Shown: one piece after another, positions 57,001 through 64,000 of the stretch
How positions within the stretch are numbered: the stretch's first letter is position 1
Layout of the letters: every line of letters starts with the position of its first letter
From: Pseudomonas extremaustralis
GTDB lineage: Bacteria; Pseudomonadota; Gammaproteobacteria; Pseudomonadales; Pseudomonadaceae
DNA length: 64,000 nucleotides
Assembly (NCBI RefSeq): GCF_900102035.1
Contig: NZ_LT629689.1
Coordinates: 2,170,001 to 2,234,000, forward strand
Reading direction: 5' to 3'
Notes under the pieces: model-generated
The model's database searches: none
What the model saw: only the letters and a program-made list of their open reading frames with translations
What the model was told of the DNA's origin: nothing
Made by a program: the position numbers and the translations under genes

Positions 57001-58800
57001 TCAGGCCGGCACAGAAGCGTGATGGTCGCGATGCAGCGCCGTTTCACTGGACCGGCCCTCGCCGTGCATCTCCGCCAGGCGGGTGATGAACTCGTCGACG
57101 AATACACGCATGTCGGCGCTGACTTCCTTGTTGCGCGTGATCAGGCGGTTGTAGCCGAACAGCGCGGGGATCGCGACGAACAGGCCCATGGCCGTGGCCA
57201 GCAAGGCCGCCGCCATGCCGGGGGCGATGGCGTTGATGTTGACGTCACCGGCCATGGCCGTGCCGAGGAACACCACCATGATCCCCAGCACCGTACCGAG
57301 CAGGCCGATGTAGGGGCCGCCGGCGATGGCGTTGGACAGGGTCGAGAGTTTGGAACCGAGCTGCTGGTTCTCGCGGGTGCGCACGCCGTCCATGGAGCAG
57401 CGGATCGCTTCGATGGTGGCCGCCGAGACCGACGAGGTGTCGGCGCCCTGGGCACGGCGGGTGCGGATCTCTTTGACCGCCACGCTGTACAGGCGCCACA
57501 GCGAAGAATGGGCCAGGCGCTCAGCCAGTTGCGCGTCGTCGGCATACATCTCCAGGCGCGTGCCGATCTGGGCGAAGTGCTCGCGGAAGATCTCATTGGC
57601 ACTGCTCACGCGGCTGACCTGACGGTTCTTGCGCAGCATGATGAACCACGACTGGAACATCATCGCCACCAGCACCAGAATGATCACCCAGGCGTCCACC
57701 GGTACGGCGTTGAGCAGAAAGCCCAGGCTGCCGAAGCCCATGCCCGACTGTTCTTCATCCACCCCATAGGCCACCAGTTTCGATTCGGCGCCCTGGGCAC
57801 TCGCGTCAGCCAGCAACAGCGCGGCCGGGCGCGCCACTTTGGACAGGCGCAGCTCATCCATGGCCCCCGCGAATGGCTGGTGCGTGCTGCCCGCATCCGG
57901 CAAATCGGCACCGATGGCGAGCTGGGTATTGAAGGCCGGCAACGCGACGGCGAGGGTGGAGGTTTCGCGGCCATTCACATACAGCGTGACTTTCTCGCCC
58001 TCGGCGGTGAATGCCAGGTGCTGCCATTGGCCGGGGTTCAGCGGCTGGGTCGAGACCGCGCGCTGGCCGTCGATCTCCACGAACGGCATGCCCTGGTTCA
58101 AGCCCAGCAGCAGGCTGTGGGGGCCGTCGCGCCGGGCCATGACGATTTGCTCGCCATTGGCCTGATCCAGGCGCAGCCAGGCACTGAAGGTGAACGCGCC
58201 GCCGGCGGCGTGTTGCAGCGACGGGCTGGCCGGCAACATCAACGGCTGGCCGCCGAACTGCAAGGCGCGACCGATCACACCGTCGATGCCAGCACCGGTG
58301 GCGTTCAACGCGGTGTTGGCGTAGGCCGTGGTGTCGCGGGCCGGTGTGCCATTGGCCCCGTCAAAGTGGTAGAGCGCGGTGTAGTTCGGGTCGAAGGTCA
58401 ACTGGCCGTTCGCCGTGGCCGCGGCCTTCTGGTTGCCGTAGTACATCCACAGGTCCTGGCGCTGGCCGCCTTCGACCTTGGGCACATCGACCCAGATCAG
58501 CGCCATGCCCATCAGCGGGTCGAAGCTTTCGATCTGGTGATTGAGCACGGTCTTGTCATCGGCACTGACGAAGCGCAGGTCGCTGCCGTCATCCTTGACC
58601 CCGTCAAAGGTGAAGTTGCCGGTGTGCAGGCGCACCAGCAGCGCGGTGCGGCCCAGGGCCTGGTTGATCGCGGCGCCTTGGGCGGTGGTGTCCACCGAAA
58701 TCTGTTTGCGGTAATGCCAGTCGTCCTGCCACCAGGCATGGGCGGTGGCCGGGAGCGCGAAGCCCAGGCAGATCAACAGGCTCAGGAATAGGCGTTGCAT
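57001..58800 (-). CDS. exbB: ExbB/TolQ/MotA proton channel fused to DUF2341 and LamG-like domains
   Basis: This 599-residue protein has a signal peptide (MQRLFLSLLICLGFALPATA), a DUF2341 domain (about 22-125; WWQDDWHYRKQISVDTTAQG, LWMYYGNQKA), a concanavalin/LamG-like domain (about 140-330; YTALYHFDGANGTPARDTTA, AFTFSAWLRLD) and then the ExbB part (about 365-590) with the conserved channel helices (GGPYIGLLGTVLGIMVVFLG, IAPGMAAALLATAMGLFVAI). An ordinary ExbB is about 240 residues and has no such periplasmic head. The added domains could bind glycans or a partner protein. It corresponds by position to exbB2 of the pdt locus. It lies 24 bases after tpsB. Confidence 0.92.
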   Translation of the reverse strand: MQRLFLSLLICLGFALPATAHAWWQDDWHYRKQISVDTTAQGAAINQALGRTALLVRLHTGNFTFDGVKDDGSDLRFVSADDKTVLNHQIESFDPLMGMALIWVDVPKVEGGQRQDLWMYYGNQKAAATANGQLTFDPNYTALYHFDGANGTPARDTTAYANTALNATGAGIDGVIGRALQFGGQPLMLPASPSLQHAAGGAFTFSAWLRLDQANGEQIVMARRDGPHSLLLGLNQGMPFVEIDGQRAVSTQPLNPGQWQHLAFTAEGEKVTLYVNGRETSTLAVALPAFNTQLAIGADLPDAGSTHQPFAGAMDELRLSKVARPAALLLADASAQGAESKLVAYGVDEEQSGMGFGSLGFLLNAVPVDAWVIILVLVAMMFQSWFIMLRKNRQVSRVSSANEIFREHFAQIGTRLEMYADDAQLAERLAHSSLWRLYSVAVKEIRTRRAQGADTSSVSAATIEAIRCSMDGVRTRENQQLGSKLSTLSNAIAGGPYIGLLGTVLGIMVVFLGTAMAGDVNINAIAPGMAAALLATAMGLFVAIPALFGYNRLITRNKEVSADMRVFVDEFITRLAEMHGEGRSSETALHRDHHASVPA

Positions 58801-58824
58801 GGGAAGAATCTCCGGGAAAAAAGG

Positions 58825-60411
58825 TCAGAAAGTCGCCTGCACACTGAAGTGCAGTCGCGAGTCCTGTTTCTGGGTGTTCGGTCCATCGAGCAGCGGGTAG
58901 CCCCAATCCAGGCTGCCGGACAACCATTTGCTCAAACTGGCGCGGGTGCCCAGGCCGACACTGGCCAGGCTGTATTCGTCTTCTTGCTCGGGCAGCGGGT
59001 CGTGCAGGCGCATGCGCGCGCCTTCGGCGAACGCATAGAAGCGCCATTCCTGCACATAACTGCCGAGGAACTTGGCCAGGGACGGCGTGCGCAACTCCTG
59101 GGACAGCAGGTAACCCTCGTCCCCGGTGCGCTCGGCCGCCAGATAGCCGCGCACCGAGGTGGCGCCGCCGGCCGAATACTGCTCGTTGGACACCAAGGGG
59201 CCCGAGGCCAGCTGGAAGCCGGCCTTGGACGCCGATTGCCAATCGTTGGCGAAGGTGTAGGTGTAATTCAGGTCGCCCTTGAGTACGGCGAAACTGGCAC
59301 TGGCCTTGTAGCGCTTGTAGTCGAATTCTTCGGCATCGCTGCCATAGCCAAGGAAGGCGCGTGTGCCGATGACCAGGTTCAAGCCCAGGCCCAGCTGGGA
59401 TTTTTCGCTGTAGCGATAGCCGTTGTAGCCCAGGGTGAACGGCGCGTACTTGAGCGGCACCTGGTCGTTGCTGGAACCGAACTTCATCTGCTCGTCGAAG
59501 TCCTTGAAGTCGACCCCGAACGAGAACGAATTGGCCCAGTTGCCCGTCACCGGCAAGTTGTAGATCGCGGACACCCCGTAGGAGTGGCCCTTGCCCAATA
59601 CGTTGCTGCCGCCGATGGTGGCGATGTTGCTGTCGGACTGGTAACCGGAGAACTGCAAGGTCCAGCGATCGTTCAGCGGGGCGCTGTAGGAACCTGACCA
59701 GACCTTGGCATTGTCGGTGTCTTCGGGCGCGGTGAAGTAGGTCAAGGAAATGCTGTGGCCCAGTTGCCACAGGTTGTCGTAGCCCAGGGTGGCGACCGAA
59801 CGCAGTTCCTTGGTGTCGGCGCTGTAGTCGTTGTTCAGACCGAGGCTGGCATGCCAGGGGTTCTGGTCCTCGACCTGCAAATCCACATCCATGGTGCCGG
59901 GCCGCTGGCCCTCGCGCACCAGTGGGGTGACCTGCCGACCGGCACTGCGGTTGAGCCCGGTCAGTTGGGTTTGCACCGCGGCGAAATCCGGTACCGCGCC
60001 CTCCTCCAGGCCTGGCACCTGCTCGCGGATTTCCACCGGCGAGTAATGCTTGGCGCCGACCACGCGTACACGGCCGACCTTGGTTTCACTGACGTGCAGA
60101 TAGACGATACCGTCATCGACCTTCTGCTCCGGCAGCTCCACGAACACCGACTGGTAGCCGCGCGCCTGGTAGATCTTCTGCAATGCGTCGCGGGCGCCTT
60201 CGATATCGCCCAGGGTCTTTTGCGGGCCGAGAAACGGGTACACCGCTTCTTCGATCGTCGCCGCATCGAGCACGGTATTGCCGCGCACGAAATACTCATT
60301 GACGTCCACCCGGCGCGCCGGGGCATCGCCCTCCTCGGCCAGCGCCGGCTGCACCAAAGTGCCCAGCGCCAGGCAACACAGCGCCAGCGTTGACTTGAAC
60401 AGATGCTCCAC
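58825..60411 (-). CDS. pdtB: Two-partner secretion outer-membrane transporter (TpsB/PdtB-like)
   Basis: This 528-residue protein has a signal peptide (EHLFKSTLALCCLALGTLVQ, then PALA), two POTRA domains (about 35-190; RRVDVNEYFVRGNTVLDAAT, VGRVRVVGAKHYSPVEIREQ) and a 16-strand barrel with the family signature VRGY (GATSVRGYLAAERTG), ending QATF. It threads the TpsA protein across the outer membrane without ATP. The start is a GTG preceded by AGGGGG; no nearby ATG fits the signal peptide. TpsA lies upstream on the same strand, separated by the phdA-like gene. The symbol follows the P. aeruginosa pdt locus. Confidence 0.92.
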   Translation of the reverse strand: MEHLFKSTLALCCLALGTLVQPALAEEGDAPARRVDVNEYFVRGNTVLDAATIEEAVYPFLGPQKTLGDIEGARDALQKIYQARGYQSVFVELPEQKVDDGIVYLHVSETKVGRVRVVGAKHYSPVEIREQVPGLEEGAVPDFAAVQTQLTGLNRSAGRQVTPLVREGQRPGTMDVDLQVEDQNPWHASLGLNNDYSADTKELRSVATLGYDNLWQLGHSISLTYFTAPEDTDNAKVWSGSYSAPLNDRWTLQFSGYQSDSNIATIGGSNVLGKGHSYGVSAIYNLPVTGNWANSFSFGVDFKDFDEQMKFGSSNDQVPLKYAPFTLGYNGYRYSEKSQLGLGLNLVIGTRAFLGYGSDAEEFDYKRYKASASFAVLKGDLNYTYTFANDWQSASKAGFQLASGPLVSNEQYSAGGATSVRGYLAAERTGDEGYLLSQELRTPSLAKFLGSYVQEWRFYAFAEGARMRLHDPLPEQEDEYSLASVGLGTRASLSKWLSGSLDWGYPLLDGPNTQKQDSRLHFSVQATF

Positions 60412-60470
60412 ACAGCCCCCTAAGTTTCTGAAATATTGCGCCGTCGCCGCATGCACGGCGTTTGGCCTGC

Positions 60471-61073
60471 TCAATTGCGAGTGGTCGGCACTTGGCTGTG
60501 CCGGGCCAGCCAGGTGTGCAGCAACGCGAAGTTCAGGGAGAACTCCGGCATGTGCAGCAAGGCGCCGCAAAACACTTCGCCGATGATGGTCTGGATCAAC
60601 TGCACCGCCCGTGGGTTGTCCAACAGAGTGGCGATGTCGTGCTGCAGGGCCTGGATGCCCCACACCTTCTGGTGCAGGTCGAGGCCGACGAACCAGCGGA
60701 ACAGCAGGTTGTAACTGAGCTGTTCGTGCAATTGCTGTTCGCTGGGTACGGCGTACAGCAGTTGCAACAACAGGATCTGCATCACTGTGCGCGGTGCGAT
60801 CAGCATCCCCGGCGCCGGCTGCAACAGGTCGGGGTGCCGGTCGAACACCGCGTCGATCTGCGGGCGCAACAGCACCAGCGAATGACCCGCCGGGATGTAG
60901 CTGGAAACTTCCTTCAAGGCGCCCTGCCAATCGTCCTGGGAGACGATCCACACCCAGGGCGCGCCGTAGCGGTACACCGAAACCGGCTTCTTGCGCGCGG
61001 CTTCGACGATCTTCGACAGGCGCTGATCGAGCTCCTGCATGCCGACTTTCGAGTAACGTTCCATAGTTCCCAT
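60471..61073 (-). CDS. phdA: PhdA-like chimera: Phd/YefM-type antitoxin domain plus transposase InsH-like domain
   Basis: In this 200-residue protein, residues about 4-55 (MERYSKVGMQELDQRLSKIV, VSVYRYGAPWVWIVSQDDW) look like a Phd/YefM antitoxin. Residues about 105-165 (LLLQLLYAVPSEQQLHEQLS, YNLLFRWFVGLDLHQKVW) match the N-terminal domain of IS5/InsH transposases (DUF772), but no DDE catalytic part follows. The same gene order (tpsA, phdA, tpsB) exists in P. aeruginosa (PA0690-PA0692), so it is a conserved, domesticated gene, not a broken insertion. The ATG at 61073 has AGGAG nine bases upstream. Its molecular role is unknown; it could be a DNA-binding regulator of the locus. Confidence 0.8.
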   Translation of the reverse strand: MGTMERYSKVGMQELDQRLSKIVEAARKKPVSVYRYGAPWVWIVSQDDWQGALKEVSSYIPAGHSLVLLRPQIDAVFDRHPDLLQPAPGMLIAPRTVMQILLLQLLYAVPSEQQLHEQLSYNLLFRWFVGLDLHQKVWGIQALQHDIATLLDNPRAVQLIQTIIGEVFCGALLHMPEFSLNFALLHTWLARHSQVPTTRN

Positions 61074-61106
61074 GTGCCCCACTCCTGGCGTCCTGCTGAC
61101 GGCTCG

Positions 61107-61129
61107 GGAGACAACTTGTGATTGTCTCC
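61107..61129. promoter_or_regulatory. Inverted repeat upstream of the phdA-like gene
   Basis: GGAGACAA and TTGTCTCC are eight-base perfect arms around seven bases, 34-56 bases before the ATG at 61073. The size and place fit an operator or a 5' leader hairpin. The ligand protein is unknown; autoregulation by the Phd-like domain is one option. Confidence 0.4.
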
Positions 61130-61229
61130 AGCGCGTTACATAGGCAAGACAGGCGTGGGCGGGAGCTACCGAACTTTTGTCATGAAAGCTTCATTTGGGA
61201 TTGAGTGAGGGGCAATTCTTGGGTGGCAG

Positions 61230-61271
61230 ATCCGCTCTTGTGTAGGAGCCGGCTCCTCCACAAGAGCGGAT
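61230..61271. repeat. 42-bp near-perfect palindrome (Pseudomonas intergenic repeat)
   Basis: ATCCGCTCTTGTG and its inverse frame a centre with TAGGAGCCGGCTCCT. It contains a variant of the common GGAGCCGGCT intergenic repeat of pseudomonads. It lies between the tpsA terminator and the phdA-like gene. Confidence 0.75.
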
Positions 61272-61277
61272 TCAGCG

Positions 61278-61305
61278 AAAAAAAAAGGGCGATCATTGAT
61301 CGCCC
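61278..61305 (-). terminator. Rho-independent terminator of the tpsA gene
   Basis: On the minus strand an eight-base perfect stem (GGGCGATC / GATCGCCC, three-base loop) is followed by nine T. It begins 34 bases after the tpsA stop and lies before phdA, so the secreted protein and the tpsB-exbBD-tonB genes probably have partly separate transcripts. Confidence 0.9.
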
Positions 61306-61338
61306 CAAACGGTACATCCAGAGGTCCCTGCCAAACCC

Positions 61339-64000
61339 TTACAACGTGATCTGCTTGCGCTCCTCATCCGTCAACCGCGCCCGCGCCTGTTCACTCAAAG
61401 GCCCCGCGCCCAGTACCTGCACCGGGCTGTTGGGGTTGTAGCCGGAGGTCTTCTGTTGCTCCTGCGGCTCGCGCTGCACCGGCTCGGAGCCGAAGCTCAG
61501 CACTTCCACGGTGACGATCGACGCCCGCCCCTGTCGGGACGCCGCCTGTTGGCTGCGCGCCGCGTCTTCCGCCGCCTGGGACGCCGCCGCCCCCGCCGCG
61601 CTGGCTGAACTCATGGCGCTCGTGTTGACGGCCGCCGTCACCGGCACCCCGGACGACTTGCCCTGGCTCTGGATGTTCGCCGCGTTCACCACCCGCAAGG
61701 CGGCGATGTTGACGTTACCCGAGACCCGAATCCCCGCCTCCCCCGCATCGATGGTGCCCAACGGCGCGATCAGGTCGATATCCCCCGCCGGCACTTCCGG
61801 GATCGGGTTGAGTGTGGCAATCCCCGCGCCGGTACTCGGCACCGACGGCGACAGGCTGACGTTGCCCCAGTTGTCATAGATGCGCTTGGGCGGCGTGTAC
61901 ACCACGGTGGTCTTGGAACCGCGACCGGCGTTGATATCGCCCTCGCTGGTCCAGGCCATGATCGAGCCGCCGAAGGTGGTCATGATGCGGCTCTGACCGA
62001 GCAGGATGCTGCCCAGGGAATACAGCTGGATATCCCCGAACCCTGGGTGATCACACCCGCGGTCGACGGCGGCGCCGCGCCTTCGATGCCGAAGGTCTGG
62101 CTGCCGCCGGGGGTGAGCATCTGGATCGAGCCGCCGGCATTGGTGTGTATGCCCGAACCGTTGAACAGTGTGATGTCGCCCTGGTAGGTGATCGGGTTGC
62201 CGGCCACGTCCTTGTCCGGGAACAGCGCCGCAATCGCCGCGCGACCACGCAGGTAACTGCCCTGGCGCACACCGCCATCCTGGTTGTACTCGCGGCCGGC
62301 GGCCTTGAGTTCGGCGAAGTACACATCGCGGGCGAAGATCCGTCGTTGCTCGGCGGGCAGTGCCGCGTAGTAGGCACGCGCCTGGTCGGTATCGCCGACA
62401 AAACCGAAGCGCTCGGCGAGCCAGGCGACCAGTTCGCGTTCGTAAGTCTTGGCGACCTTGCCCCCTGTAAGGACTCGCCTGCCTGGGCCTGGTTGACAGG
62501 GTTCAGGTAGCGCTCGACGAAGCGCTGGTAATCCGGCCCATTGGCGCCGACACCGGCCTGCATCACGATGCTCGCGCCGGGGCGGTTATCGCCTGGCAAC
62601 ACCCCACCGAGGCTGGTGACGCTGTACTCGCCCGCCGGCCCCGTCATCAGGATATTGCGGCCCGCCGACACGTCCAGCAGGCCAGGCCCGGCCACCTCGA
62701 AGTTGCTGTAGAGGATGTCGCGACCGGCCGACACGATGGAGATGTCGTTGGGGTTTTTGTGAAGGAACAGGTTATTGCTCGAAGGCGCAGTCCTGTCCGC
62801 ACCAAAACTACGTCCACTGCTGACGATATCCCGCCCGGCCATCATCCAGACCGCGCCATTGCCTTCATACCAGGTCTCACCTTCGTGCGATGATCCTGGG
62901 TCACTACTGAATGTGATTATCCGACCACTGCTCACCCCGACCAGGTCCCCGTCTATCGCATAAAAACGCGCCGGTTCAGCACTGCCAGCCGATGACGCGG
63001 CTGCCGTTCCGGAACCGAACGCCAACAGCGACTGGCTGACCAGGCTACCACTGGGCGACAGGTTGCTGACCACCACAGCATTGCCAATACGGGCCTGGTA
63101 CGCAGGGTTCCAGGGGGTTGCCATCGCACTCATTGCCGCCCCGGACTGGCTCACGGCCATGCCACCGGCGTAGATCGAGCCTTGGGCGAGGAACTGCAAC
63201 TGGCCGGCCGGTCCGGGAGCCAACATCAAGGGGTATGTGTAATTTAAGTCAAAGTTCTCCTGCGCCCGAGCCGCTTTACCGTAATACAGGCTGCCACCCG
63301 CCGCCGTCGCCCTGACGATTGACGGGTAGGCCACGGCCAGGTCAGCCGGCATGCTGGTTAGGTTGATGGGGGTCAGGTTACCGCCCAAGGAAAACAGATC
63401 AATGGCCGTGTCCTTGGTCCACAGGGTAAACCAGCTGGTGCCGGTGCCGAGGGTGGTGCCTTGGACAAAAGGCGAAGAATGGCTAGCCTGCACCCGGCCC
63501 GGATCTTCGACATTGGTCACCACCTGATCGCCCAGGGTCTGCACGTTGAACGTCGCGTCACCCGGCACCAGGGTCAACCCACCGCGCGCCGTGCCACGGG
63601 TCGACACCAGCGGGTCGAAGGCGCGAGTCTCGCCCGGGCTCTGTACTTCAGACGTTGCCCCGTACAGCAAATCGACGCTGCCCACGCTGGCGCTGCGCAA
63701 CTGCACATCACCGCGAAGATTGACCAGCATGCCGTCACGATGGTCCGCATTAGCAACGACAACACTGGCTGGGTTCATGTTGCCAGCGATGCGCACCCGC
63801 AGATCGCCCCCACCGGTCAATTGCAGGCTGCCATCGCTGGCGACCCTGCCCGTGCTGCCCACTGCCAGGACCAGGCCTTGGCTATGGGGGTTTACGGCAC
63901 CGTTGCTGAAGCCATAACCCAGCGTGTTCAAGACCCCTGCGTCGCCACCGACATTGACATCCAGATCGCCCCCGCCCAAGGTGCCGAAGCCGGTGAAACC
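61339..64000 (-). CDS. pdtA: Filamentous-hemagglutinin TpsA exoprotein, C-terminal part (PdtA-like; cut by window edge, two frameshifts)
   Basis: This is a large secreted adhesin; the N-terminal signal and TPS domain lie beyond the window. The visible part runs in three frames. The first (64000 to about 62463) holds beta-helix-like Gly/Ser/Asn-rich repeats (for example GFGTLGGGDLDVNVGGDAGV). The second (about 62463 to 62035) holds LVAWLAERFGFVGDTDQARA and DVYFAELKAAGREYNQDGG. The third (about 62035 to 61339) holds SRIMTTFGGSIMAWTSEGDI and NAGRGSKTT, typical of the DUF3739 C-terminal region of such proteins. Each junction needs one more base in a C run (62461-62465 and 62034-62037). The repaired product is continuous, so the gene may well be intact in the organism. 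Its partner is the TpsB downstream. A strong terminator follows. Confidence 0.9.
62034..62037 (-). other. Frameshift site in tpsA (C4 run, one base short)
   Basis: The minus-strand frame goes from AGVITQGSG to nonsense (ISSCIPWAASCSV). Adding one G on the coding strand gives GSGDIQLYSLGSILLGQSRI, then MTTFGG, the expected family sequence. Confidence 0.85.
62461..62465 (-). other. Frameshift site in tpsA (C5 run, one base short)
   Basis: The frame changes after GESLQG. One extra G on the coding strand gives GESLQGGKVAKTYERELVAW, which joins smoothly to the following frame. Confidence 0.85.

Overview
The window looks like the chromosome of a fluorescent Pseudomonas of the P. fluorescens group. 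The reasons are the high GC content, a pyoverdine-type peptide synthetase, REP/REPIN repeats of the GGGGGCTTGC type spread through the intergenic gaps, and a two-partner-secretion locus with the gene order of the P. aeruginosa pdt (PA0690-PA0699) region. All calls come from reading the sequence; no database search was run.

Layout. (1) 1-15.4 kb, minus strand: two pyoverdine side-chain NRPS genes. One is complete apart from a single-base frameshift, and its adenylation codes read D-Ser, Lys, Gly, formyl-hydroxy-Orn. The next is cut by the window edge. A PvdS-type promoter and a fragment of a HicB antitoxin lie upstream. (2) 15.7-18.3 kb: an MFS and a MATE exporter. (3) 18.4-27.1 kb, minus strand: a catabolic unit for short amides, consisting of a urea/amide-type ABC importer (urtABCDE-like), formamidase fmdA, zinc-ribbon fmdB, aliphatic amidase amiE and a Clp-like ATPase (amiB-like). 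(4) 27.4-31.4 kb, plus strand: a divergent two-component system whose sensor is an NCS1-type permease fused to a hybrid histidine kinase, with a LuxR-type response regulator. A shared element, ATACG-N8-CGTAT, lies in front of both urtA and fmdA and is a good candidate binding site for this regulator. (5) 31.4-37.3 kb: an Aer aerotaxis receptor, and a sensor kinase/HD-GYP response regulator pair (c-di-GMP). (6) 37.7-48.7 kb: housekeeping and accessory genes, namely a quinone-type oxidoreductase, XapX, AraC and LysR regulators, tandem DUF606 transporters, mntH, a DUF726 hydrolase, an intact HigBA-like toxin-antitoxin pair, a Kef-type antiporter, and a broken PIN-domain toxin. (7) 48.8-51.0 kb: esterase, cobF and a histidine-phosphatase-like protein. 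(8) 51.0-64.0 kb, minus strand: the pdt-like locus, with a filamentous-hemagglutinin TpsA (cut by the window edge), a Phd/transposase-like chimera (phdA-like), TpsB, an ExbB fused to a DUF2341/LamG-like periplasmic part, ExbD, TonB, a porin, a coiled-coil protein, a YbjN protein, a PpiC isomerase and a LysR regulator.

Quality note. Three otherwise intact reading-frame breaks (at about 10,325, 62,035 and 62,463) are each repaired by adding one base to a G/C homopolymer. They look more like homopolymer under-calls than true pseudogenes, and raw reads should decide. The most novel-looking biology is the permease-kinase with its cysteine-rich linker and matching operators, and the domain-fused ExbB and Phd/transposase chimera inside the secretion locus.
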